64,000 nt of DNA, from the NCBI GenBank assembly GCA_015501055.1, contig JADNYV010000120.1, forward strand, positions 49,062 to 113,061, given 5' to 3'. The position numbers and the translations under genes were made by a program. The stretch is from Mucidula mucida. Lineage: Eukaryota; Basidiomycota; Agaricomycetes; Agaricales; Physalacriaceae. The notes under the pieces are model-generated. The model was not told the DNA's origin, searched no databases, and was given only the letters and a program-made list of their open reading frames with translations. Positions 34,292-44,494 of the stretch are shown here, piece after piece (the first letter of the stretch is position 1; every line of letters starts with the position of its first letter).

Positions 34292-36726
34292 ATGGCGCCG
34301 CATTGTATGCCCGAGTCTGACGAGAAGGCCCAGGACATGGTCGAGGAGGCATTTGGTGTACGTCCCTGTTTATGGCAGCTCAAGGTTGTACGGGCTATAC
34401 TCGAGGGAAAGGATGTTGTTACCATTGCACCTACGGGGGCTGGGAAGACCTTAACCTACTGGATGCTTCTGCTCTTTGTGACAGATGGTGTTCTCCTGAT
34501 GGTTGTTCCTCTCAAGCAACTTGGAGCCCAATTCGAGAAGGACCTTATGCTCAAGAAGCTTAATGCTGTCAATATTACTGCAGCCAACACACCTTGTTTA
34601 AGGTATGTTCATTATTTCTACAACCAAGTTCTGTACCTCACACAGCAATAGGATATCACCAGCCTGAAATACCGTGCTGCCATATTCAGTCCCGAGACCA
34701 TGGTGACAAACCCGCACTTCGAAGACCTGATAAAACATCGGACATTCATGCGAAGTGTCGTAAACCTCGTCTTCGACGAAGCTCATGTCATTAAGGAATG
34801 GGGGACAAGCTTCCGTCATGCCTATGCTTGAGTTGGAGTCATCTGAAACCTCATGGTTCGCCACATCCCCATCCATATTGCCTCCGCCACTCTATCACCC
34901 GCCGCGACACAAGAAATCAAGGCCCATCTCCGCATGAGAAATGACACGAAGGTCTTTCGCATGAGCACTGATCGCGCCAACATTTTCCTTCGCGTTAAAC
35001 GCATGCAACATCCCGCAAACTCGTTCCGCGACCTAGCCGACTTCGTCCCAAAGGAGACAGGACCCGACAGTCCTCGTCCGAAGAAGTTCCTGATGTTCTT
35101 CAACAGCAGGAATCAGACGCAAGCAGCCGCTGAATTTCTACAGAGTCGACTCACCAAGGAGAATCAACATTGAATAAAATGGATCCACGCCGGGATGACT
35201 GATGAATTTCGGCGCGACAAAGTTTACGCGTTGAAAGTCGGCGACGTCAATGGTGAATGTGCGACCGAAGCTGTGGGAATGGTTAGCTTCTTTAATTTCT
35301 CATAATACGCGTGGAGATTGACAACGTACCTATCGCAGGGCATTGATTTACCTGACGTCTACCAGATCATACAGTACGGCGTGCCAAAACGCCTCAGTAC
35401 CTTGTGGCAACGCTTCGGACGTGCAGTCCGTGATTATCAATTGCATGGTACTGCCATTCTTCTGGCAGAGCCGTGCCATTTTGACGACGAGAAGGAGAAG
35501 GCGGCGGCGAAGCAGGCAGAGGCTGAAGAAGAAAAAAGAAAATCAGACGAGATTAAGCGGAAAGCTGTTGAAGAGGCTATAGCTGCAGCCCAGGCATCCG
35601 GAGTCACTGTGTCCAACAGCAGAAAGAGGAAGTCTGATTCCAGCGCAAATTATTCACGCAAGAGGCGGAAGACCACAAATAAGCCAGAGAAGGCACCGGA
35701 GCCTGAGGAAACCGACATTTTCGGCCGTGTAATCAAGACTGAGCGCGCGATGGACAATTTTATCAACGCTGAGAATCGCGCTGTCAGATGTCGAAGGAAA
35801 GTCGTGCTGTCCCATTTTGGAAGCATCAATCTCCGTACGTATTCTGATTCTTTGATTCTCACGCCCACCGACCCTCTCGCCAGAACCCATCGTGGACCGT
35901 TCGTGCTGCCCCCGCTGTGCGCCTAAAACCGTCAAATTCTGTTGTGATATTTGCCATCCTTTGCACTGGGTAATCCCCCCATTGCAGGACAACTTTGAGA
36001 AGGAGACGGCGACGCGTATGTTCAATCCGCCAGATTATAAACGCGGAGAGAAGGAAGAGAAATTGAGAGCAGAATTGGTGGCAATGAGACGTCGGCTCTG
36101 GGAGGTAGAGGTAGGCCCCGGCCATATGATTGATCCACAGTCTCTCTGGCCCACGAAATTGTTGATGTGTATGGTGGATCTCGCGCATTACGGGAAACTA
36201 CACACGTTAGACGACCTTCGGAAACAGACTCCCTGGTACTACATTAGTACTCTTGGAGCAGAAATCCTCGTGAAGATTAAAGAGGCCTACCCACCACTCC
36301 CATCATCATCGCCGTTTATCAGCACGCCCCTTCCTCAGCGCGCACAATCATTCGGTTCCAATCTTTTGAATTCGCCTTTTGTTTCTGGCGCGCCCTCGAC
36401 GCCGACACCTTTCACATTTACCGCACCTGCTCAACTTGTCTGGACCCCTGTTTCCGGTGCATATGGGATACCACCTGTCCAGGCGACACCCGCACATACA
36501 ACCTCTGCTGCGAGGAAGCAGCCATTGACTCGGATGTGTAGCCGATGCCGTCAGCCTGGTCACAATCGTGCGTACATTTCCATCGCATCGTGTTGATGCT
36601 CACAGGAACTTCCTGCCAGGTAACAACCAAATGTGTCCACTTTATGGGAATGCGGGGGAGAATGCGCCGCCACAACCGGTTGTGTCGTCGGCTCAGGAGG
36701 ACACGCCAATGCTTGAGGAACAGTAG
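34292..36726 (+). CDS. RecQ-like superfamily 2 DNA helicase of the transposon (TGA-interrupted)
   Basis: Motifs in order: FGVRPCLWQLKVVRAILEG (Q-motif region), IAPTGAGKT (Walker A), LVFDEAHVIKEWG (DEAH), HIASATLS (motif III), KKFLMFFNSRNQTQAA, KWIHAGMTDEFRRDKV, GIDLPDVYQIIQYGVPK and LWQRFGRAVRD (motif VI). The tail is basic with probable nuclear signals (NSRKRKSDSS, SRKRRKTTNK), then Cys pairs (CCPRCAPKTVKFCCDIC) and a zinc knuckle CSRCRQPGHNR, ending at 36726. Three in-frame TGA codons (34829, 34844, 35171) stand where Arg fits the family, and the first splice junction (~34601) is out of phase. RecQ enzymes unwind 3'-5'; here it may act in transposition or be cargo. An upstream ATG at 34139 is an alternative start. 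Confidence 0.75.
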
Positions 36727-36745
36727 TATTGTACATGGTATGTTC

Positions 36746-39641
36746 TCATTCTACTCCAACATCATTGCCTGTAACGTGGCTGACATCTTCGTTATCAGTA
36801 TCCTGTATCTCTCCGACCTCAAATAGCTCTTTCTTCTGTACCATAATCCCCAGTCCTTCGGAGACTGCGTGTTGAAGAGACCAAGATCGTGTGGAATCTT
36901 TGATGCTTGATGTTCGACCAGCCGTAAAGACGTGAGCATCGAGTTCGGCGATCTCTTCTTCCCGGCGTCGAAGAGTTTTGGTCATCTTCGGCTTCAAATG
37001 GTGCACTGTCCGATGGGTGAGATGGAAGTTCTCTTTAATTGTTTTCTGCATTGACCGATACACTTGAAGCAGCACTGATCGTTTCAGAACGAGCTTCTTT
37101 GTCCGATTGACGCCTTTACCCGCAAAAATGACCTGTCAATCCTCGTATCAGCGTGTTTCGAACCTCGTTAACGGACGACTACCTTGGTATACAGGTTGTT
37201 CAGTTCCTGCAACCAGTCAAATGCTCGAAAACCGTCTCGCGTGGCGTTCGGGTTATAGAGCCAGTTCCGAAGAACCGCCTCACGGAGGTACAGGGGATAA
37301 CGTTGTAAGTCCTTCATAAACTTTGTCATGTGGGCCGCGTACTTATGCTTTCCTGTGGCTGCGAAGATGGCAATAAATACGGGAATAGCTGCAAGATGCG
37401 ACCAACGTCGCCATAGTTCATGGCGCGGCAAAGTTCGAGGTACAGTAGCCCATGGTGATTGCGAAGACACAGGTTTTCAAATACCTGATCTCGTTTAGAG
37501 GCCGGCTCTTCTTGTTTATCGCTGAAGTCATCCCCAGGTAAGTGCTTCTTCAAAATGTCCTGTGACAATTCGACAATGTGCTTCCAGGTAGGCGCCGAGT
37601 CTGCCCATGCATCAAGAGAGTCGAAGCCATATTTCGCCTTGACCTCCACACGCCAGATATCCAGGAAATCAGTCCACACGATGTGGTGAATTGAATCGTG
37701 CATGGGACGAAAGGACGGCCCATTTTTAGAGGTAAATTCACCGGTTGATTTGGGCCTGAGTTTGCTGATGTACTTGAAAGCGCCCAGGGACTCATTGCAA
37801 TCGCCTGCTGGCTGTACGTGGATGCGCCAGTAGGCATTGGCCGCTGCCATCTTGACGTGGAACAGGCCGGGTATGAATATCAACCCGTCGAGTCGTCTCC
37901 ATTCCGTCGTCTCGATCTTTCGAGTCTTTCACATACCGTCAACACGTTCCTTTGTTCCGAGGTCGCCATGAATAAACAACACGAACTCTTTGTGGAAATC
38001 CTCCGCGATGCGACGTTGTTTGGTGAAAAGGTCTAATAGGACCTCCCAGTTTCCATCGTATGTCCCTTCATCTGCATCTATAGCACCCGCAGGATACTGA
38101 CAATCCTTCTTTTTGTATGACAGGGACCGAACACTGGCTGGCGTGCCCAGCCGGTCCTTATAGGCGGCAAATTTCGCCCCACCATGTTTGACCAAGATGG
38201 AACGGAGATGCCATTCAAGCGCATCGTTTATGGAAGGATCCTTCTCAGAGGGTGGATCTGACAACGATGGTGTCTCTGGTTGATTCAGCAGTGGGTCCTC
38301 GACTGGATGATGGGGGAGTGGCGGAGGTAGCGAGCTGGGAAGGACATCTTTGAACCCGGGTTGCTTGAGACTCGGGTTGTTGGCGTCCAGAATTATATTG
38401 TGCTCGCTTGTGAGCCTCAACTCCTGGGTGTGTTTGAGATCGCGTTCTGGGATGACATCGCGATACGGGACAAATGTCGCGGCCGTGGCGCTCCAGTGCG
38501 ATTTATCTTTCTCGAGCGTCGGCTGCGCTGTCGCAAAGTCCATGTCAAAATTGTCCCAGATGGTGTTGCAGTTCTCCATGGACTCGAGTCGCTTCCTTGC
38601 CTTTGCATGAAGCGAATCAATCATATTCTGGATGCTTCCAAGGGAGACTGACACGCCCATGTGCGACACGAGTTCGACGATTACCTCTGGGCATTGCTTC
38701 GACTCGAGGAAAATGCCGATGATGGATTGGAGCGAGTTAAAACGTTTGTTCGAACTGTTCCCAAGGATTGACAGAATCACGACACGCTTCTGTCCTCGAA
38801 TTTTAGTAGAATATTGGAGCACCGGCAGGAAGCTTATGATTGACAAAAGAGCGCGCGCTCTACGCGCTCGGTCTTGTGTACGTCTCTTCTTTTTCTTCCT
38901 CCCAACCTCTTCATCAGACTGATCTTCCTCCTCGACGGCAGGTACTCGTGGCACTTCCTTCGCACCCGCCGCCTCCCTCTCTCCAATATCGACGTCCATC
39001 TGATCTTCATCTGCACTGGCTTCTGCATCGGTGTCGACAGACATTACATCGTCAGCACCGTAGGACTCCAGAACCGTCCAACCACCTTCTCCATCGTCCA
39101 CGTCACTTACGACCTCATCCTCGTCACTTGCAATATTGTCCTGCCCCTCGTCCTCATCGCTATCCTCTGGCTGGTCGCCGTCTAGTCCATCTGGATCCGG
39201 CATAGGTTTATAGGCGCGACACCGGTCAGGATTGACATCCAAGAGGACCGTCAGTAGCGCCCAAAGATTCGGACAGACGGCCGTCATCCTCGTGGCGAGA
39301 TCTTCGATACAGAACGCCTCGAGTTGTTCAAGCGTGGCTGTGGTTGCCCCGAAGTGTAAATCATTGTGCTTGAGAATAAGCTCACAAAGTTCGGTCTGGT
39401 AAGTGACTCGAGCTACATCCATGGCCTCGGCATTGACTTCAGCCTCGGCCTGTTCCTTCAATAGATCGATGACCTGTCCGACATTCAAGAGGATACTTTT
39501 TCGTTGCTGCATCATATTCGTCGTGTTATGGCCATGCCGGAGCGTCTCTCGTACGAGGTCAAGGAGTGAGAAGTGGTTGGCTCTGAGGATATCCATGATT
39601 TGGTTGACCCATGGCAGACCGCTCTCGGGATACGACAACAT
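36746..39641 (-). CDS. DUF6589 protein, candidate transposase (one TGA, one frame break)
   Basis: Starts MLSYPESGLPWVNQIMDIL at 39641. An acidic linker (about 39000-39190) and a basic KKKKRR cluster precede the family core: NTIWDNFDMDFATAQ, LFIHGDLGTKERV, IETTEWRRLDGLIF, IPGLFHVKMAAANAYWR, CRAMNYGDVGRIL, GKHKYAAHMTKFM. After an intron (~37120-37170) come VIFAGKGVNRTKKLVLK, LTHRTVHHLKPKMTKTL and HVFTAGRTSS. These are hallmark blocks of DUF6589. A TGA at 37929-37931 replaces a likely Arg, and one base is lost near 37385. The family's function is unknown to me. The Asp of WDNF and of HGDLGT, and the basic block before the C-terminus, could be parts of an RNase H-like catalytic core; that is inference from its position in a bounded element. 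Confidence 0.75.
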
Positions 39642-39769
39642 GGTGGCACGATACAGAGGTAAGGTATGCTACCCTTCTACAAATCAATCCCCTCTGACTC
39701 CCATTCTGCAGCGTGGTGTTCCTATCTGATTTTTTAGTCAGATTAAATCAAATAAAAGTTGTATCTATA

Positions 39770-39791
39770 AAGACGAATGGGAAGGAGTCTG
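39770..39791 (-). repeat. Internal 22-bp inverted repeat, right arm
   Basis: Exact reverse complement of 33980-34001. It lies just outside the 5' end of the DUF6589 gene, as the left arm lies just outside the helicase gene, so it may be a shared promoter or transposase-binding element. Confidence 0.8.
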
Positions 39792-40036
39792 GTTCTGATG
39801 GCCTCGCGCCTTGACTTACCTCACTGCCGCAATTGGGGCTGGCAGCTGATGGCGGAGTTCAATCCCGTACTTTGACTTCTTACTATCACATCGCGCGCAT
39901 ACCGACTTCAATGACAATGCTTTTTACCATTTACCGCTGTGGGAGACGACATGCAACAAGTACGGCCCTGTCCGCCGCCTCTTTATAGATTCTGCGGGTG
40001 GCTGTGCCCGACATCCGATTGTTTAAGGCGTGATCT

Positions 40037-40219
40037 TTGATGGAAGTGCTACAGATCTTGAAGTTTATCTACCGTCACGACCAGTTATCATTTTTTGGTG
40101 ATCTCGTATGCACTGAGGAGGATTTAGACTATATCGAGGTTCCTAGCGAGGTTATACATGACCTTCTAGCTCGAGGTCGGATAGAGGAACTCACTAATCT
40201 CATTAATGCTGCAGCCTAG
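40037..40219 (+). CDS. Short frame in the transposon's right arm, possibly a hAT-type C-terminal relic
   Basis: Sixty codons: EVLQILKFIYRHDQLSFFGD, then DLDYIEVPSEVIHDLLARGR. The composition is protein-like. The start (LQ-LK-..-..LSF) recalls C-terminal tails of basidiomycete hAT transposases, but I cannot confirm this. It sits in the ~700-bp right arm, which is much longer than the left arm (94 bp to the internal repeat), consistent with a nested, decayed insertion. Confidence 0.3.
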   Translation: MMEVLQILKFIYRHDQLSFFGDLVCTEEDLDYIEVPSEVIHDLLARGRIEELTNLINAAA

Positions 40220-40487
40220 ATCTTCTTTAATTTTTGTTATGATACTTAGCTTATCTACTCTACTATTCAATACAGCTTATCATACATGGTTCTCGAAGGA
40301 CAGTCTGACATTGGGCATAGTTTGCTACCTACTCTGGTAGTCGAAGGCGGGGGCGGATTCCCGAGATGCCGACGACCAAATTAGGCGATCACCTCGAGCT
40401 AACTCGGTTTGACCTCGATCTTGACTCGAGGAAGTCGAGTCAAGGTAACCTGGGGTCGCTTCCTCGAGGAGAACTCGACTCGCCTCC

Positions 40488-40498
40488 CGGCAACACTA
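40488..40498 (-). repeat. Right terminal inverted repeat
   Basis: Reverse complement is TAGTGTTGCCG, identical to the left terminus. Confidence 0.85.
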
Positions 40499-40506
40499 TA
40501 CGTCGC
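40499..40506. repeat. 8-bp target-site duplication TACGTCGC (right)
   Basis: Matches 33878-33885 exactly; 35 bp upstream of the zinc-finger gene ATG. Confidence 0.85.
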
Positions 40507-40540
40507 GCACCCGGCACCACTGATTCCTTTTAGGTGTCCA

Positions 40541-41445
40541 ATGGCATACTGTGACCGCTGCCAGAGATATTTCCAGACTTCTCGCGCGCTCGACGAGCAC
40601 GAGCGGCACTCAAGCAATCACCATATCTGCGATGACTGCGGGCTGGACTTCACGACATGAATTGGTCTGAAGGAGCACTACGTTCAGAGCCCCCGTCATT
40701 CGTACTGCCAGTCGTGCAATATTCTCTTTTCTTCAGAGCAAACCCTTCGCAACCACCATCACAGCCAGCATCACTATTGCGAAAAGTGCAACAAGCTGTT
40801 CGCCAACGAGTATGGATTATACAGAACATTACAGGCAGTCGCCGAACCATAGTTATTGCGTGGAGTGCAAGCGCGATTTTCAGAACGACAACAACCTTCG
40901 TGCGGTATGTGCTTAAGTTTTGATTTAACTTGACTATGCTGACTATCTCCTAGCACATGAATTCATCGACCCATAAACCGAAAGCCTTCATCTGCCCTGG
41001 TGCCCGCTGCGGCCAAGGATTTGTCTCCCGCTCTGCCCTCGTCCTCCACCTCGAGTCCGGGTCGTGCCCGTCTGGCGCGACGCGTGCCATCGTCAACGAA
41101 CGCGTCCGGCAGTACGATACCAGCAACGTCATTACAAATCCGTCGCGCCTCCTCACAGGCGGCGATATACAGTATTCCGCCAACACCAGTGCGTGGAACG
41201 GCTACGCCTTCGAGTGCTACCTCTGCCACTCGACGTACACTTCCCTCCAGGCGCTGAAACAGCACCTTGCGAGTCCGAGGCATCAGCAGAAGATCTATTT
41301 CTGCCCGTTGGAGACGTGTAGGGTGCAGTTCACTCTGAGTGCGTTGTTGCAGCATATCGAGAGTGAGAGGTGTGGGGTCGCCAAGTTTCAGGTCGTGCAA
41401 AATACGCTCAATAGGTTGATGAGCTCGCGGATGTTGACTTTCTGA
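40541..41445 (+). CDS. Multi-C2H2 zinc-finger protein
   Basis: Starts MAYCDRCQRYFQTSRALDEH. Successive fingers: CDRC-12-H, CDDCGLDF..GLKEHY, YCQSCNILFSSEQTLRNHHH, YCEKCNKLFANEYGL..HY, YCVECKRDFQNDNNLRA. After an intron (~40903-40952) come FICPGARCGQGFVSRSALVLH, ECYLCHSTYTSLQALKQHL and FCPLETCRVQFTLSALLQHI. It ends SSRMLTF at 41445. Such repeated fingers bind nucleic acid or protein; this arrangement is common among uncharacterised Agaricomycete proteins. An in-frame TGA at 40658-40660 replaces a likely Arg before IGLKEHY, and a base is missing near 40815. The helicase/DUF6589 element is inserted 42 bp upstream of the ATG, so expression may be altered. Confidence 0.65.
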
Positions 41446-41784
41446 TTTCTGACCGTCTAGTATGCATACCTTACTGCGAACATGAATCGCTTATACGTTT
41501 AGTCCCTACTGCTTGTCGGCTTCCTCCGTAACTTACCTTACGCACGCCATAATAATGCAACACGTTCACATCCTATTACTTAACACTCGACGGCCTGTAG
41601 GCTTTCAATGATGTACTGTAGTAGAAATAAATTCGTAACAATTGCTCCATCATCTCTTCGTTTGATTTACTATCGAATCGCGATGTATCGCGGATCGTTG
41701 ACGCGACGCGGAGTGTACCTCTAGCTCCATTTGACGTGTTCAATATTCAGGCACCGCTCGTGCCTTTCGCTCTCTCACCCAACC
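41446..41784. other. Intergenic
   Basis: A/T-rich spacer between the zinc-finger and APH genes; no feature recognised. Confidence 0.4.
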
Positions 41785-43180
41785 ATGTACTACACATCCA
41801 GCGCCGAGGTACTCGAAGTAACCTCACGTACTGCAAGAAGTCAAGATCTGACTGACCGCCTGAATATCGCGGGCCTCACAACAGCCGTTTCTGCAGTGAC
41901 GGGTTTACACTGCACTGGCCTGACAATAAAGGCAGAAGGTTGCCCAACCCTTGTATTCCTCGCTAGATCTACAGCTGACTTTCTACTCTGATCTACTAGG
42001 CGGATTCCATCGAGTGAGCCCGATACTATTCAATCAAACATGTACTGACACCTCTTAGGTTTACTTTGCACAGTGCGATGGCGGAGCGGAATATGTAGTT
42101 CGCGTTGCATTTGACAGAGCCGAGTATCGTGGCATGCACAAGATGGAATCCGAGGTACTCGTCGAATCGGTCAGTCTAGGTGTTTCCCTGATTGTCACTG
42201 AGGTCGCCACAATCGCTTGGTTGGCTCAAAACACCAACATCCCAGTTCCGAGTATCTTAAATTACGATCCAACTGTTCAGAACGAGGCTCGTGCACCCTT
42301 CATGATTATGGAAAAGGTCGTGTACTTTCCTTGGTTGACGCCGTCATTACTCATTTCCTTCGTAGATCCGCGATATGACACTGTACAAAAGATGGCAAAC
42401 AATGTCTTTCGCCGACAAACATATAGCTGTCAGATCACTAGCAAGGATCATCGTTGCTCTTGCCCAAACGCGCTTTGACAGGATTGGCAGCATATACCCT
42501 TCGTCCAACAGTGCTTCCGGAATAGATATTGGACCAATGCTCCCTCCCTCCGCCCCTTGGTTTTTCACCCGAGATCTCTCTCTTGATTCAGGCCCGTGGA
42601 GTACAGAGCGCGAGTACCTCTTAGCTTGCATTGCCCGAGAACGCGCATGGGCCATATCTCACTGGAAAAGACGTGGGAAAGCGAGGACATAGCCGCGCTA
42701 GGATGGAAATCCCTTCTCTCTGGTTATCTCTCTGTCTATGACCGGCTTACACAACTAGTCTCTCATCTTCCCGGACTCGACCCCCGGGATCTCCCTCACC
42801 CGTTTGTCCTAGTACACGCTGACCTCAATAGTCGAAATATTATGGTTTTAGCAGACGATCCATCCCAGCTGACAATATTGGACTGGGAGTGCAGCCGTAC
42901 TGCGCCACTGTGGGCTTTGACCACTCCTCCCGAATTTCTGTGGGATGCTGAAGATCCATCTTGTCCCGAGCTTCGCCAGGCCTATCGGGCTGAGTGCGAA
43001 TTGTGCTTTCCTCACCCAGCTCTTTGGCGGTCCCAGCGTGATAGAGCTGATCTTATGGTCGCGCTAAAGCGAACATGTCAGTCAGGCTGTGTTGAAATCC
43101 GTCCGGCGGTGATGGTAAACTTCCTCGACCAGGTGCTCGCGAAAAGCAGTGGATATCGAGCGCGTAATGACTGTATATGA
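41785..43180 (+). CDS. Aminoglycoside-phosphotransferase (APH)-like kinase
   Basis: Starts MYYTSSAEVLEVTSRTARSQ. After the first intron: GGAEYVVRVAFDRAEYRGM (N-lobe strand with a likely nucleotide-binding position), then VATIAWLAQNTNIPVPSIL and APFMIMEK (hinge). The C-lobe has HPFVLVHADLNSRNIMVL, the HxDxxxxN Brenner motif, and LTILDWECSRTAPLWAL, the metal-binding Asp. It ends SSGYRARNDCI. Fungal APH-like genes phosphorylate small molecules or are of unknown role; antibiotic resistance is not implied. About six introns, including around 41960-42057, 42169-42198 and 42322-42365. A 195-bp stretch of the C-lobe recurs as a fragment at 53795-53989. The active-site residues look intact. Confidence 0.75.
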
Positions 43181-43288
43181 CTGGAATTCGTGGGACGAAG
43201 AGGTGTTGACGAAAGGACGTTGGCAAGCTGTAACGTAGCGATACCAAGCATATGGCAGATAGCTATGAGCGCAATGTATAGAGCACAC

Positions 43289-43500
43289 TGAGTTACGCGA
43301 CGTCAAACTCCACTGGCTAGCTACTGCGCTGACCCGGGAGAGAGCACATTGAGTTACACGACGTCAAACTCTCCAGTGGCTAGCTACTGCACTGACGAGC
43401 AGTCAACGACATGTACAACGGACGAAAGAGTTTGCGTCAAGAGTCCACGTGTCGCCCGAGACGACGCGTCAAAGGCAGGCCACTACACGGACTCCTACTC
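43289..43500 (+). repeat. Dispersed repeat, copy 1 (with internal partial duplication)
   Basis: The unit starts TGAGTTACGCGACGTCAAAC at 43289, restarts at 43350, and matches 45787-45930. Shared blocks include GAGCAGTCAACGACATGTA, GAGTTTGCGTCAAGAGTCC and GACGCGTCAAAG. No coding motif. Confidence 0.7.
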
Positions 43501-43989
43501 CTCAGGCAGCTACCTGTCGGTCGGTCCTACGTGCTACTACACTCACCGACTGGCATAGGGCGCTGCGAGCGAGTTTAGAAGAACTGTGATGTTGAAGGCG
43601 CCCGATTCTTCCATTCTCGATGACTGCACTCAGTTCTGATACTAGATCCCCGTAGACATCTTCGGGAACTACTCGGACACGAATAGATATCAGTCCAGGC
43701 GGCTAGTAGAGTAAACGTCTGATCCTGAGCCTAGCCTTCCATCGAACGAACAGATTCACATCGCGGTTCGTGCGTATCTGCTCTTTGAAACACTGAGATT
43801 TACTTGGTAAGACCAACTATGGACCCTCGTTCCATCGGCAGTAGGTGTCAAAATAGTCACCATGCCACAGCTGGACAGAATCAATCAACGTTACCGTCAC
43901 ATCCACGTGAGTATGAGTCACGAAAAGTTATCATATCGCACGGATTCCTCGGTAGTTTGCACTCCGAAACCTTTTCTTCTGAACGGCTA
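43501..43989. other. Intergenic
   Basis: No gene recognised. It precedes the first duplicated metalloprotease block. Confidence 0.4.
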
Positions 43990-44448
43990 AGCACAGACTT
44001 GGAAATGCGCGTTTTCTCATGGCATCATGAATGTAATTTTCTTTCTTTGACAGCGGCACGTCCGTCAGCCAACGCTAACTATGGTGTCCGTCAAGTTAGT
44101 CATCTTCATTTAATACGGCTTAGTCCAGCTAACCAGCCCTCGCAGGCCCCGTAAAGCGTACGCCACATCATTAAGCGAATAGTCTTCATCGTAATAACGG
44201 CATCGATGCATCGACATGGACATCTCGGGACTCGTTCTAGTGAAGCGCCTTTTGTGAACCGAAAAGGTCAGACTAAATATGCTTTCTTGCCGATTTTCCG
44301 CCTTTGTTGTTGGCCAGCTCGTCTCGGAGTCTGTGTGGCGCATACAAGGCGGCGTACTGCAGTGAGCTCCAATTGCCCAATTCTGACTAGTGCTTCGTCG
44401 ACGATCCATGTGAATTCATGGACGCATCGCAAGCCTACCTGGAAAACG

Positions 44449-44455
44449 TATAAAG
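44449..44455 (+). promoter_or_regulatory. TATA box of M43 protease copy 1
   Basis: TATAAAG 40 bp before the ATG, in a block (GGAAAACGTATAAAG..AGCGCGCT) conserved upstream of all three copies. Confidence 0.6.
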
Positions 44456-44494
44456 TCAGCGCGCTTGTTCATTATCACTCTACAATTGTCCACT

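Larger units (their letters stand above)
33886..40498. mobile_element. 6.6-kb DNA transposon carrying RecQ-like helicase and DUF6589 gene
   Basis: The left end reads TAGTGTTGCCGCAAGGTCGA and the reverse complement of the right end reads TAGTGTTGCCGGGAGGCGAG: 11 identical bases, then a partly conserved subterminal zone. Both sides carry AGGT(T)ACCTTGA and TTGACTCGA motifs 20-70 bp in. A perfect 8-bp direct repeat TACGTCGC flanks the element. Inside are two convergent genes, a RecQ-like helicase (plus) and a DUF6589 protein (minus), whose stops are about 20 bp apart, plus a short extra frame near the right end. A second 22-bp inverted repeat lies at 33980-34001/39770-39791. I infer cut-and-paste transposition with DUF6589 as candidate transposase. 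In-frame TGA codons in both genes suggest that this copy is decaying. Confidence 0.8.

Noticed and set aside
34292..36726. Helicase as Helitron Rep/Helicase
   Set aside because: Motifs are RecQ-like (DEAH, QRFGRAVRD), with no Rep HUH motif and no Pif1 signature; the element has inverted termini and a target duplication, unlike Helitrons.
41785..43180. APH-like gene as an antibiotic-resistance determinant
   Set aside because: Fungal APH-fold kinases are a large family mostly of unknown or metabolic role; nothing here indicates aminoglycoside substrates.
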